DNA of 64,000 bases from Azolla caroliniana (lineage: Eukaryota > Polypodiophyta): contig JBHGNT010000013.1 of the NCBI GenBank assembly GCA_043228905.1, positions 2,108,001 to 2,172,000 of the forward strand, written 5' to 3'. Made by a program: the position numbers and the translations under genes. Shown in pieces: positions 20,988-32,309 of this stretch; the stretch's first letter is position 1; each line of letters opens with the position of its first letter. Under the pieces are notes generated by a model, which worked only from the letters and a program-made list of their open reading frames with translations, was not told where the DNA came from and searched no databases.

Positions 20988-22310
20988 ATGGTCATACGAA
21001 GACATGCGAGGGCTCGACTCTCAGTTATACCAGCATCAGATTCACTTGAGCAAGGACGCAAAACCAGTGGCACAAAGACGGTACCAGATGAATCCCAATT
21101 ATGCCGCCAAAGTCAAGGAGGAAATCGACAAACTGCTAAGAGTTGGCTTTATCCGTCCTGTAAAGAAAGCGACATGACTGAGCCCGATCGTAGTCATACC
21201 GAAAAAGAACAGAAAAATTCGAGTTTGTGTGGACTACCGGAAACTCAATGCGGCTACGGTAACGGATGCATTTCCACTTCCGTTCACAGATGGAGTGTTG
21301 GATGCCGTCGCCAGACATGAGGTCTATAGTTTTCTAGACGGATTCAGCGGGTATAATCAGATCCGGATGCACCTCGACGACCAAGAGAAAACGGCTTTCG
21401 TCACCGAATGGGGGGTGTTTGTGGCCGTGGTGATGATGTTCGGACTCAAAACGGCACCGGCAACATTTCAACGTATCATCATGGAAATATTTGGTGAATA
21501 TATCCCGGCTTTTATGCAGGTTTTCCTTGACGATTTCGCCGTCTATAGCCGGGAGGAGGACCATTTTCAGCACCTCCGTCTTTGTCTAGAAAAGTGTAGA
21601 GCGTACCGGCTAAGCTTGAATCCGGCAAAGTGTGTATTTGGCGTGTCCAGTGGAACCTTATTAGGACATATTGTGAGCCAGGAAGGTATTGCAGTCGACC
21701 CAGACAAAGTGAAAGCCATATTAGAAGCACCGGCGCCGGCAACGGCAAAGGCATTGAGCCGGTTCTTAGGCCAGATTCGGTGGCACAGCCGGATGCTCCG
21801 ATACTTGGCCGACCTGGCTACACCGTTGCATGCCGCCGTACATCGGACACCATTCCGGTGGACCGACACCGAGGATAGGGCGTATAGGGCCCTCAAGGTA
21901 CTATTGTCGCAAGCACCGGTAGTGCAGCCTCCGGATTGGAGTAAAGAATTTCATGTATTCGTGGACGCCTCCGACATCGCAATCGGAAGCGTATTGATGG
22001 AGCTTACGGAGCCAAAGTGGTACCGGCCAGTATACTATGCCAGCCGAAAGTTATCCCAAGCGGAATGGAACTACTCTACCATGGAACGGGAAGCTCTAGG
22101 GATGATCTACAATGTGACAAAGTTTCAGCATTATTTATTGGGAAGGAAGTTTTCCTTCCATGTAGATCGTTCGGCACTCCTTTACCTGGTGTCCAAGGCG
22201 TCACTCATCGGTAAGTAAGCCCGGTGGACCTTACTGTTACAGGAATTCGAGTTCGAAATATTCCACCGACCCGGGATACAGCATGCCGTAATGGATTACT
22301 TAAGCTGATT
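20988..22310 (+). pseudogene. Gypsy A reverse transcriptase and RNase H
   Basis: MNPNYAAKVKEEIDKLLRVG, then TGA at 21175-21177 where gypsy B has Trp (ATWLSP). 21229-22218 is open for 329 codons: VDYRKLNAATVTDAFPLP, FLDGFSGYNQIRMHLDD, KTAPATFQRIIMEIFG, catalytic QVFLDDFAVYS, LLGHIVSQEGIAVDPDKVKA, and RNase H (FHVFVDASDIAIGSVLM, YYASRKLSQAEWNYSTMERE). It ends near DYLS before a stop where gypsy B has Arg. Confidence 0.9.
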
Positions 22311-22470
22311 AGAGTCCGAGGAGACGGGTGACGGAGTAGCGGACGAGTTTCCGGATGCGGAGCTGTTTCGAGTCACTACGGAAATGGCAGCAGATGAGAT
22401 GGTGGCATAGGAAGACAAGTGGCTCACAAATATGCACTAGTTTCTAAGCACAGGACTGCCTCCGGAAGAG

Positions 22471-22654
22471 ATGAACCGGGACAAAAGGAAACTCCTGGTG
22501 GTGCAAAGCCGATATTTCTGCTTACTGCAAGACATACATTACCACAAGGGCGCGGATGGCATATGGAGACGGGCTGTGCGCAGCGATGAAAAGGACCTCA
22601 TACTGAGGGAAGCCCACTACGGAGTTGCCGGAGGTCACTATGCCGGAGATGCAG
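22471..22654 (+). pseudogene. Gypsy A integrase, part 1 (zinc-binding)
   Basis: Encodes IHYHKGADGIWRRAVRSDEK and YGVAGGHYAGDA, the start of the integrase. It is interrupted after GDA by the gag-only retrotransposon; the frame resumes at 26346 with TARKIWQSGLWWPTT, just as the intact gypsy B integrase reads GDSTARKVWQSG. Confidence 0.88.
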
Positions 22655-23474
22655 TGTCGTAGTGTATTTCGTACACTACGTGAAAAAGTAAAAATAATAT
22701 AACCGATTTAATTACATATAAATAAATAAAATAAGAATATCAAGATATTTATCACCAATAAATAAAATAAGAATATCAAGATATTTATCACGTGCATAGG
22801 GCAAGATTTGAACCTTGTACCTCCACGTAGCCAAACCTCAACTTTACCATTATGCTACCTTATCTTTAGTGTTCTACAAATAGATTTAATAACTATAAGT
22901 TCTTTATTTGCACCTACCTTTATTAAAAGGTAAATCGTGCATTTTTAGAGTGCGTGAATAGAAAAACGCAAGCAACTAAAAAGTGACTCATGCACATCTA
23001 GCGTGCATGAGCACTATATTTAGCAAATAAAAGCAAGGATTAGAAAAGCATCACATGCACATTTAGTGTGCATGAACATATTAGAAAAAAAAAGCATGTA
23101 GCTATGCTTAGTCTCTCCCATCACTACATAAGGATGGGGAGCACAATGTAATAGGTGTGTGAAATATTTGGAAATTGGATATATTTCCGAAAACACCAAC
23201 CGATTAATATAATCGTGGGATTCACGAAAATAATATAATCTATGCGTGTGGGATTCACAAGTTTCTTATATCTTTCTTTCAATCTAAATACATATTCTTA
23301 TCTAAATATTGATTAATCGAATAAAATACACTCGTGGGATTCACGAAATTTCTATCTCTCTTTCTAATAATCTATTTATTACTAGCCTCATCTCATATTC
23401 TTCTTTCTCCTAGTCCAAAACCTCGGCGGTTCCCACCCGACTCACGCAACGATCCGGAGCCGAAAGGCACGACA
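22655..23474 (+). repeat. 5' LTR of gag-only element
   Basis: Starts TGTCGTAGTG and ends GCACGACA. A hairpin lies at the very start (GTAGTGTA / TACACTAC around TTTCG, 22659-22679). It carries the tRNA-like segment on the minus strand at 22795-22862. Confidence 0.9.
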
Positions 23475-23512
23475 CAGTTGGTGAACCCGACGTGAAGGCG
23501 GGTGGCAAGGAG

Positions 23513-25573
23513 ATGGAGAATCAACAAGAGGCACTGAGCATAACGATGATGATGATGTTCGAGCGGATGCTACAAGAACAACGAGTGATGTCGGAGATCA
23601 CGGGGGCAGTAAAGCGGCTCGTACAACGAAACGGACAATTCAACGGAAACGATGTGTCACGCTATCTACGTGACTACAAGGCGGAGATGATACGATGTGG
23701 GATACCGGAAGGATTGCAAGTGACATCCTTCAATCGGGTGGCCACGGATGAGCTACAAGAGAGAATCCACAAGATACGGCAACAAAACTCGACATGGGGG
23801 TCATTCGAAGAAGCTTTACGAGAGGCATATGATTACAAGAGATCAAAGGGACAAGATCGGCGAGAATTCGACGAATGGGTGGCATCGGAGAAGACCCACC
23901 GAAGTGCAACACAAGCATTCCTAGAGTTCGAGCATCGTTTTGCTCGACTCTCGGAGCGAGAACAACGATTGGTGGGAGAGGATAAAGTCCTAATGTTCGT
24001 AAAATCGATCGATCGAAAAGAAAGGATGGACATCGGGATCGAACTCGAAGACGATGAAGGTACAAATGGTCTTACTGAAGATTGGGCCGAAGTCCAAAGG
24101 GTATGCCGGAGACATGATGAGAGAAAGATGAGAATCTTGTCAACGACATGGCTGATGAAGGATGGTCGATTGAAGACAAACGATGGAGCCGATATGAAGG
24201 CCGAAATACAACATGATGGTGCGATGGAAGAGGGTGTAAAACAAGCTACCCTCTTGTCTTGCGAAAGAACAACGACGAAAGATAAGGCCAATAACCCAAG
24301 TGTAGAAGAAGATTTCGGATTACAAGTGTCCGAAACATCGGGTGAAAAAGGGGTAAGCATAATTGATGCAGTGAAAGAGAGCAAGGAGGACTTGATTGAG
24401 GAGGTCACCACGAAAGATGCCATCGAATCGAAGGTGGCTATGGACGAATCAACGACGGATGGCCATATCAAGACTTTCCCACCACTGATTTCAGAGACTC
24501 CGGCGGTTGCGTTTGAAAGGCAACGTGAGACCGAAGAGACGAAAGGTGGCGGAGAGAAAACAAAGGTCGAAGCCGATGTGTATGACGGAGAGATAGCCGA
24601 GAATATGGCTATGGGTGAAACAACGGAGGATGATAATACCGAGGATTCCTGCCCACTAATCCTAGAGACTTCGGCGGTTGTGTCTGAGAAGCAACGTGAG
24701 ACCGAAGAGACGGGAGGTGGCGGCAAGAAAGGTAAAGTCGGAAGCCAGTTAGGATGGAAGGTGATCCGGACGGGATTCCGATCCGAAAGAAAGCCGAACC
24801 GGGTAAAAGAGGATTCGACCGAAAGTCGACCCGAAAGAAAGCCGAACCGAAAGGAAGAGAATTCGGCCGAAAGACGACACAAACGAAAGCTGAATCAGGT
24901 GAATGAGGATTCGGCCGAAAGACGACCCGAAAGAAAGCCGACCCGAAAAGGGGTCGACTTGGTCAAAACCGATCGACCGAGTCTGACTTGGTCGAACGCG
25001 AATATGGATGGAAGCCGACCTAGCCGAAAGCCGATCGGACGAGACCGATCCGGAAAGAAGCTAATCCGACTCAACCGAAGGTTGGACCGGTCGAGACTGG
25101 TGAAAACGAGGAAAAGAAAGCCAACCGAAACCGAAACCGATAGATCGAAACCGGGCCGAAAGGAGACCGACTCAATCGAAACCGAACAACCGATTCCGAT
25201 TCGGCCGAATACGAATCCGATCGGAAGCCGATCAAACCGAAAGTCGATCGGACGAGAGCGATTCGGAAAAAAGTCAAGGTTGATGAAGACAAGAAAGAGG
25301 CCAGTAAAAGACACTACCACGAATGACAAGGGCCAAGAATATGACGAGGGAGAACAAAGAATATGGTGGATCGGATGGCGACAATGGTTCGGGTGGAAAG
25401 AATGGGTCTACTCAAAATGGAGAGACAAAGTTGACATAGCGGGACAAATGGAGGATGAAGGGGAGACAACGAGCATCGACAACTTCGGCACATACCGGAG
25501 GATGTGCGGGTTCGGAGGGGGCGAGTGTCCTAGTGTATTTCGTACACTACGTGAAAAAGTAAAAATAATATAA
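23513..25573 (+). CDS. Gag-like protein of gag-only retrotransposon
   Basis: Open for 686 codons from the ATG at 23513 (MENQQEALSITMMMM). Residues about 1-210 look like a plant gypsy gag core (NGQFNGNDVSRYLRDYKAEM, WVASEKTHRSATQAFLEFEH, EDKVLMFVKSIDRKERMDI). The middle has two diverged copies of an acidic block (PLISETPAVAFERQRETEET and PLILETSAVVSEKQRETEET). Residues about 420-610 are very basic with repeats of ERKPNR / RRPERKP, likely RNA- or DNA-binding. The end (WWIGWRQWFGWKEWVYSKW) is Trp-rich and conserved in the copy at 863-1498. There is no zinc knuckle. The stop lies 48 bp inside the 3' LTR. Being intact, it may be expressed. Confidence 0.8.
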   Translation: MENQQEALSITMMMMFERMLQEQRVMSEITGAVKRLVQRNGQFNGNDVSRYLRDYKAEMIRCGIPEGLQVTSFNRVATDELQERIHKIRQQNSTWGSFEEALREAYDYKRSKGQDRREFDEWVASEKTHRSATQAFLEFEHRFARLSEREQRLVGEDKVLMFVKSIDRKERMDIGIELEDDEGTNGLTEDWAEVQRVCRRHDERKMRILSTTWLMKDGRLKTNDGADMKAEIQHDGAMEEGVKQATLLSCERTTTKDKANNPSVEEDFGLQVSETSGEKGVSIIDAVKESKEDLIEEVTTKDAIESKVAMDESTTDGHIKTFPPLISETPAVAFERQRETEETKGGGEKTKVEADVYDGEIAENMAMGETTEDDNTEDSCPLILETSAVVSEKQRETEETGGGGKKGKVGSQLGWKVIRTGFRSERKPNRVKEDSTESRPERKPNRKEENSAERRHKRKLNQVNEDSAERRPERKPTRKGVDLVKTDRPSLTWSNANMDGSRPSRKPIGRDRSGKKLIRLNRRLDRSRLVKTRKRKPTETETDRSKPGRKETDSIETEQPIPIRPNTNPIGSRSNRKSIGRERFGKKSRLMKTRKRPVKDTTTNDKGQEYDEGEQRIWWIGWRQWFGWKEWVYSKWRDKVDIAGQMEDEGETTSIDNFGTYRRMCGFGGGECPSVFRTLREKVKII

Positions 25574-26345
25574 CCGATTTAATTACATATAAATAAATAA
25601 AATAAGAATATCAAGATATTTATCACCAATAAATAAAATAAGAATATCAAGATATTTATCACGTGCATAGGGCAAGATTTGAACCTTGTACCTCCACGTA
25701 GCCAAACCTCAACTTTACCATTATGCTACCTTATCTTTAGTGTTCTACAAATAGATTTAATAACTATAAGTGCTTTATTTGCGCCTACCTTTATTAAAAG
25801 GTAAATCGTGCATTTTTAGAGTGCGTGAATAGAAAAACGCAAGCAACTAAAAAGTGACTCATGCACATCTAGCGTGCATGAGCACTATATTTAGCAAATA
25901 AAAGCAAGGATTAGAAAAGCATCACATGCACATTTAGTGTGCATGAACATATTAGAAAAAAAAAGCATGTAGCTATGCTTAGTCTCTCCCATCACTACAT
26001 AAGGATGGGGAGCACAATGTAATAGGTGTGTGAAATATTTGGAAATTGGATATATTTCCGAAAACACCAACCGATTAATATAATCGTGGGATTCACGAAA
26101 ATAATATAATCTATACTTGTGGGATTCACAAGTTTCTTATATCTTTCTTTCAATCTAAATACATATTCTTATCTAAATATTGATTAATCGAATAAAATAC
26201 ACTCGTGGGATTCACGAAATTTCTATCTCTCTTTCTAATAATCTATTTATTACTAGCCTCATCTCATATTCTTCTTTCTCCTAGTCCAAAACCTCGGCGG
26301 TTCCCACCCGACTCACGCAACGATCCGGAGCCGAAAGGCACGACA
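25526..26345 (+). repeat. 3' LTR of gag-only element
   Basis: 820 bp, TGTCCTAGTG to GCACGACA, nearly identical to the 5' LTR (a handful of differences, for example at 25771-25783 and 26113-26116). The tRNA-like segment is at 25666-25733 (minus). Confidence 0.9.
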
Positions 26346-27530
26346 GCGACGGCTAGGAAAATATGGCAAAGTGGCCTATGGTGGCCAACGACATTAAGAG
26401 ATGCGGTACGGTACGCAAAAGAATGTGACCTATGCCAGCAAATGGGCTAGCCAACGGAGCAGGCTCGTATGCCACACCAGCCTGTACTACCACTCGAGCC
26501 ATTCCTGAAGTGGGGGCTGGACTTTGTTGGACCGTTCAAACCACCGGCAATGAGAACAGGTAATCAGTACGTCATCGTCGCGATAGATTACTGCACGAAA
26601 TGGGTGGAGGCCAAAGCCTTAAGAGACAACACTGCTGCGTCAACGGCAAAATTTATATACGAATACATCTAGTGCCGTTACGGATGCCCAATCGAATTAA
26701 TAAGTGGCAAAGGGGGGCACTTTCTCGGCCAAGTAGTTGAAAGCCTGACGACATTCTATGCCGTTGTCCATAAACGGAGCACACCATACTATCCGCAAGA
26801 AAACAGCTTAGCTGAATCGACGAATAAAACGCTCCAGAATATCCTCCGGAAGATCGTCAACGAAAACCGAACGGATTGGGATACCAAGCTACAAAGCGCT
26901 TTGGGAATACCGGACAACATATAAAACGAGCATCCAAACAACACCGTTCCGGTTAGCGTTCGGGCTAGAGGCAGTAATGCCGGTGGAATTCCAAGTACCC
27001 AGCTTATGGATCCAGCTACGGGAAAGGCTGAACGAGAAGGAGTTGGAGGCAATACGATTAACAACGCTGTGTGAACTCGAGGAACAACAACTGGCAAGCA
27101 TCCTGCACTAAGAATTGGATCAACGGCGACGGAAAGCATTTGTCGACCGGCACAGGAAAGGAAATGAAAAATGTTCGCAATCGGAAAGCCGGTGTTAGTA
27201 TTCCAGACCCGGATGGGCAAGATGCTGGGTAAACTACGATTTAGATGGACCGGCCCGTATTGGCTGACACGTGAGTATAATGGGTCCTACCAGTTAGGGA
27301 CACTTGCCGGCGAAATGCTAGGCAAATGGGTCAACGGATTCCGATTGAGGCCATATAGAGGACCGATGCCAAAAAACACATTTGAGCAAAGGACCGACAC
27401 CGGTGCGGAAACGGCAACCTATGAGGGAAACGGCAACCACCAAAACGGCCAAGATAGCGAGCTGGTAACTGGGGAGAATGAGGCTGGTAAGGGTCCGATA
27501 GGACCAACAGACAAGTAACCTCACACTAAC
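26346..27530 (+). pseudogene. Gypsy A integrase, part 2
   Basis: Resumes TARKIWQSGLWWPTT, CDLCQQMG, then TAG at 26448 where gypsy B has Gln. Core: [30 protein letters not shown] at 26671 replaces Trp. The second catalytic Asp is lost (SGKGGHF against SDQGGHF in gypsy B); the Glu region is AESTNKTLQN. The C-terminal part 27171-27518 has RWTGPYWLTREYNGSYQLGT and NGFRLRPYRGP, a GPY/F-like module with no chromodomain after it. Confidence 0.88.
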
Positions 27531-27903
27531 ATTTAAAATAAATAATAATAATAATAATAAAATAAAAACGAAGTAATCATGCAAAAGCGAGGTATGAATG
27601 GACGAGAGAGCGAGGAGCGAAAAGGTACGTAGTGGGCATTTAAGCGCCACCACAGGACATAATGCTATTTTAGTACACGATGTGCACACACTCGAAAAAG
27701 GCGCCAAAATGCACAGAGAAAAACCACTGCGCGTGGAGACCCTCTACTTTCGCGAACCCAGGAGCACAGAAGCACCAAGGCGCTGGAAGATCATCAGACA
27801 AGAACCTACGCATAGAGAACCCCCGCTTTCTGAACTCTCTCTCTCTCAATCTCACTCTCATCGCCATCCAACCTCGTCACCACAATCCGACCTCAACATA
27901 GAC
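27531..27903 (+). other. Gypsy A spacer between integrase and extra ORF
   Basis: Contains an AAT microsatellite (27535-27565) and a leader-like region. A readable frame runs from 27598 into the extra ORF, but its start is not conserved in gypsy B. Confidence 0.4.
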
Positions 27904-28927
27904 ATGGACCCGCAAACGCTGTCGGAAGCCGCCAAGAAATGGCTAAAGCAACACGGGCTCGAGGGCTTCTTGATGATTATGGAGGTACCGCCACACAAAG
28001 AAGCCGACAAGGTGATCAAAGAAATCGACACAGAAGTCATAACGGCGGAGGCGATCCGTGCGTTAACAGGCCTTCCGGAGGGAGGCATACTCACGATTGA
28101 CCACCCGACCTCGGAGCAACTCATCAAGTATTTTGGTGAGTACTCCCTAACCAGCAAGGGCTACCGGACACAGGGCGGCGGAGATATGTTGTTCCTTGAG
28201 ATTGCTCGTGTGCTCCACGAATACGGCCATGTGTACCGTAGACCCCCTGTCATGCCGCAGAACCGGGCAGGGATGATCATCGCCACCTATGAAGGGATCA
28301 AGGTGGATTGGCCGGTATTGATCGCAGACGGTTTGTGTGCGGCGATCGAGATCGTCAGAGGCAAAGACGACAAAGAAGGCCGAGACGGACGGAGGCTATG
28401 GCACGCAGTAACGTAGTGGCTCACCTTGCTTGTGCCACCCGTCCAGCCCGTCCAGCCCAAGAAGCGGGGAAGAGTGGCGGACGGCACCCCAAAGACTGCT
28501 TCCAAAAGACAACAGTTGTTGGCCTCTAAGGCCACTAAGGGGAAGGCGGTGGACCCAGAACAGGCGGGAAAGGAGAGCGCCAACCGGAAGCAGCCAATGG
28601 ATGCGCAGGAGGAACCACCGGTACAGCCCGTAAAGGTTACACTCCGCCAACCGGTGAATAGAGAAGCTGACCCCTTGGCGGCAAAACTCAATGCTAGGAG
28701 TCAGGAAGAGGAAATAGAGGAGGAGCCTACGGAGAACCTCCAGCGACAGTCGTCGGCAAGGACCGTTGAGGCAGCCGGGAAACGTTCGGACCCTCAAACG
28801 GAGGGAACACCGGCTTCCCATACTGAGACTCCCACGCCAAGGGAGGAACCGGAACTAGTGCGCATCGCACCGGAATCAGAAGCCCCTGCACCACCGGCAA
28901 GTCCCATCCCTCCAGAGCCGGAAAGCT
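27904..28927 (+). pseudogene. Gypsy A extra ORF, N-terminal part
   Basis: From the ATG at 27904: MDPQTLSEAAKKWLKQHGLE, EAIRALTGLPEGGILTI, FGEYSLTSKGYRTQGGGDML, FLEIARVLHEYGHVYRRPPV, PQNRAGMIIATYEGIKVDW. It matches gypsy B 7121-6641. A stop at 28414-28416 is followed in another frame by a Pro/Glu-rich linker (28426-28927). The ORF is split after ESL by copia G and resumes at 33589. Position after integrase is the place of an env gene, but no signal peptide or membrane helix is seen. Confidence 0.78.
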
Positions 28928-29342
28928 TGTTGAGAGACAAGCTCAACATCGGCCGGATCAGCTGAACAAGCTGAGGACTGGATCGGTTGAGACTGATCGG
29001 TTAGGCCGAGTGTGTAAACCGGGAGGCCGTTAGGAAATATATTCCGTGAGGAATATATTTGGGAGTTAGTGTAGGAGCTCTTAATGAGTATTGAAGTACT
29101 GTCAGTACTTCGGTCAGTCCTTCTAGGACTTGTATAAAAGTGTTCATTGAACACACATATGTATAGAGTGTGGTGAATAGAGATTGGGTCGTTGTTGAAT
29201 ATAGTTTGTGTGTTTTCTCTATCTCTCTCTCACTCTCTCTGTCTCTCCCGAGTATACTACGTAAGCTCAAGCTCTCCATTGAACCTGAGTTTTCTTCCTC
29301 CTGTTCGGCCTTCATACTTCCTTCTGCACACTATTTTTTACA
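28928..29342 (+). repeat. 5' LTR of copia G
   Basis: 415 bp, TGTTGAGAGAC to TTTTTTACA. It differs from the 3' LTR at a dozen or so sites, more of them in the first third. Confidence 0.92.
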
Positions 29343-29354
29343 TGGTATCAGAGC
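29343..29354 (+). other. Primer-binding site, copia G
   Basis: TGGTATCAGAGC directly follows the 5' LTR. This is the standard plant copia site, complementary to the 3' end of initiator methionine tRNA, where minus-strand cDNA synthesis starts. Confidence 0.92.
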
Positions 29355-30480
29355 GCGAGGGTTGAGAACCTCTCTGCAGCCGACACAACTTGACGAAGAA
29401 GAACAAGAAGAACGTTGGTCCTACAAGATGCACCAGTACTTGCTTGGGCACGGCTACTAGAGTTATGTCGAAGGAGCTAATGACGCGGCACCCGAATCGA
29501 CACACAGAGACTTCCCGTCAAGGGAGCAATCGGCGAGCAGGGTATTATACTGCTTTGCGTCGTGTGTGGGCGAATAGCTAATGAGCTATGTTCGGGATGC
29601 AAAGACGCCGAAGGGTGCGTGGGAAAATCTGAAGAAGATTTTCGCCGCGAGCACCACAGCCAAGAAGCTTCAGCTCCAACAGGAGTTGAGCAACCTACGA
29701 CAACACGACTTGTCGGTGGCGGACTATACCTCGAAGATCAAGGATATCTGCGACTCCCTCGCCTCCATAGAGGTGAACATCGAGGAGAGCGAGATGGTCT
29801 AGATCTATCTCGGAGGTTTGGTGTCGAAGTTCGGAGCGTTCCGAACGGTTGTGTGTACCCGGGAGAATACGCCATCCTTTTTTTACTTACAGTCAATGCT
29901 CCTGGTGAGGAGAACCACGCGGGTGCGTCTACAAGCACACATACCAACAACAAAATGTTGTACACAGAGGGAGTTAGGCCCCGTGGACGTGGAGGACGAG
30001 GTGAGTCGGCGCGTAATGGAGGTGGCCGACGAGATCAAGGAAGAAGGCACCGAAGTGATGCCGACAGCAACTCCGGACCCTCCGGAAATAGGGGGAGTCA
30101 AAGCGATGAGAACCGGCAAGGGAAGGCCATCGCGGAGTGCTGGTACTGTGGCAAGAAAGGCCACAGGGAAAGAGAGTGCTGGAAGAAGCGCGCCGATTCG
30201 GAGAGAACCGGTTCCAGAAACGGCTCCGGACATACCGACAAGGGAAATCGGCAGTGATCGCACTACGCCGAAGACTCCGGGAGAGCCGGAGAAGGGTCTG
30301 CCTTCGTGACGAGACACAAAGAAAACTCAATGAAACAGACCACCCCGAGATCAGACGAGGTGTGGTACGTAGACTCCGGCGCGTGAAACCACACGACGAG
30401 CCATAAGGAGTGGTTCTCGTACCTTGAAAAACCGATACAACCTGGAGTAGTCGCAACAAGAGATGACACTCCGCATCCGA
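29355..30480 (+). pseudogene. Copia G gag
   Basis: 29581-29799 encodes MSYVRDAKTPKGAWENLKKI and VADYTSKIKDICDSLASIEV, the copia Gag core. TAG at 29800-29802 replaces the Gln of MVQICLGGL in the copy at 89-280. In another frame (29562-30257) lies the zinc knuckle CWYCGKKGHRERECW. Protease is absent: gag-like sequence joins the end of integrase at about 30485. Confidence 0.85.
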
Positions 30481-30484
30481 TCGC

Positions 30485-32309
30485 GAATGTTGGACGCAAA
30501 GACCGAAAAATACATCTTGGTTGGTTACTCAGACGAGCAGAAGGGTTATATGTGCTATAACCCTCGCACCAAACAAGCGCGTGTTAGCCGCGACGTTGTG
30601 GTTGACGAGTCCGCGTCCTAGTACCAGCCCCCGACTCCAATCCGTGTTCTGACGATGAGGTCAGCGAGGCCGATATGCCTCCGGATGAGCCCGAATTCGA
30701 GACCTGCGAAGAGAGTCCGATTTCGCTCCGCTTAAGTGGACCGATTGGACGACTGAGTCGGTACGATCAGTCCGATGAAGAGCCGGCGAGTAGTGGAGAC
30801 TCGGCCGTGCATTCCCCGCGCAGGAAGCCGAGGAGACGGCTTACACGCAAATAGAAAGGGAAGAAGAAGGTGTCAGATTCTGGCACGGATAAGAACAAGT
30901 CAGATCGACGCGAGTCCGACTCCGAGGGAACCGGTGATGGGTCTTTAAAGATGAAGACCGCGTCGACCGAGAAGGCCTCGACATCGGCTAATGTGAGACT
31001 ACGCCGATCTACCCGCCAGAAGAATCTTGTTTTGCGGTTCGGATACAACGAGTACATGGCGCATCATTATGCGTACATGACCCGTGTAGCAGAAGTGCGT
31101 GAGCCGGAGAGCTATGCAGAAGCGGCTAAAGACGCGAATTTGCGTGCCGCGATGGAGGAAGAGATGCACGCATTGGTGGAGAAGGAGACCTGGGACCTGG
31201 TTGACGCACCAACAGGGATAAAACCGATCGGGTGTAGGTGGGTGTACAAGGTCAAGTACAATACCGATGGCTCGGTCAACCGGTACAAGGCTCGGCTAGT
31301 GGTAAAGGGCTACGCGCAGAAACACGGCATCGACTACGATGAGACGTTTGCACCGGTCGCGAAAATGACGACCGTCCGTGTTTTGCTCACAATAGCTGCG
31401 GTGAAGGGGTGGCACTTACATCAGATGGATGTAAAGAATGTGTTCCTGCAAGGTGACCTTGAGGAACAGGTGTACATGGTACAGCCCCCCGGATTTCACT
31501 CTCGAACGAACTCCTCGGCAATATGTCGACTGAAGAAGTCCCTTTACGGACTGAAGCAAGCTCCGCGTGCCTGGAACCAGAAGATCACGCAACAACTGCG
31601 TCGGATGGGCTTCGTCACGTCAAAATCGGACTCTTCCCTGTTCATCCGGAAAGGTCGACTCGGACCGGTTAGTATTTTACTATATGTTGATGACTTGGTC
31701 ATCACCGGCGCCGACGTAGGTGAAATCGACCGCGTGAAGCTCCAGCTTGCGGCATCGTTCGACATGAAGGATCTGAGGGACCTTCATTACTTCCTCGGGA
31801 TCGAAGTGATCCGTACCCCCGAAAGCATATTGATCAGCCAACGTCATTACGTGCTGAGTATGCTCTCCAAATTTGGGATGGCCGACTGTAAGTCCGTCTT
31901 GACTCCTCTGGACAGAACTTTCAAGCTTCGTCCCGATACGGGAAAGGTATGCGACCCGACGAGGTTCCGACAAATTGTCGGAAGCCTCATATACTTGACC
32001 ATCACCCGACCCGACCTCAGTTATCCGGTCGGAGTGATCAGTCAATTCATAGCGCGACCTACCGAGGAGCACCTCCAGTGTGCGCAACGCATACTTCGGT
32101 ATGTCAACGGCACTAAGGACCAGGGACTGCTATATCGGACCGGTGCAGCCGCGCAATTAGTTGGCTACACCGATGTTGATTGGGCTGGCAACGCTGCCGA
32201 TCGCCGATCCACGTCCGGATACGCGTTCTCCCTCGGGAGTGCCGCGATCACGTGGAGCAGTAAGAAGCAGCCGACAGTTCCACTGTCGAGCACCGAAGCT
32301 GAGTATTGA
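30485..32309 (+). CDS. Copia G reverse transcriptase and RNase H
   Basis: It begins in the tail of integrase (EKYILVGYSDEQKGYMCYNP), then an acidic Arg/Ser linker. From 30870 it is open for 479 codons: [75 protein letters not shown], catalytic LLYVDDLVITG, DLHYFLGIEVI, and the start of RNase H (DVDWAGNAADRRSTSGYAF, PTVPLSSTEAEY). A TGA at 32307-32309 interrupts where related copias have Arg (CGA to TGA). Confidence 0.9.

Larger units (their letters stand above)
22655..26345 (+). mobile_element. Gag-only LTR retrotransposon (TR-GAG type)
   Basis: 3,691-bp element: two 820-bp LTRs differing by only a few bases, a candidate primer-binding region just after the 5' LTR (TTGGTGAACCCGACG), one ORF, and a purine tract (GGAGGGGGCGAG) before the 3' LTR. 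No protease, reverse transcriptase or integrase is encoded, so it must use enzymes of another element. The flanks GCAG (22651-22654) and GCGAC (26346-26350) are not a clean duplication. The insertion split the gypsy A integrase. Near-identical LTRs imply a recent insertion. Confidence 0.88.

Noticed and set aside
22645-22654. Clean 5-bp target duplication for the gag-only element
   Set aside because: Flanks GCAG and GCGAC do not match exactly; insertion is instead shown by the split integrase frame.
23833-24882. 349-codon minus-strand ORF
   Set aside because: Antisense shadow of the gag-only element's ORF; Ser/Phe-rich composition mirrors the Arg/Glu-rich sense strand.
27904-28416. Envelope gene of gypsy A
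   Set aside because: Position fits, but there is no signal peptide, membrane segment or fusion-like region; the rest is coiled coil and Gln-rich.
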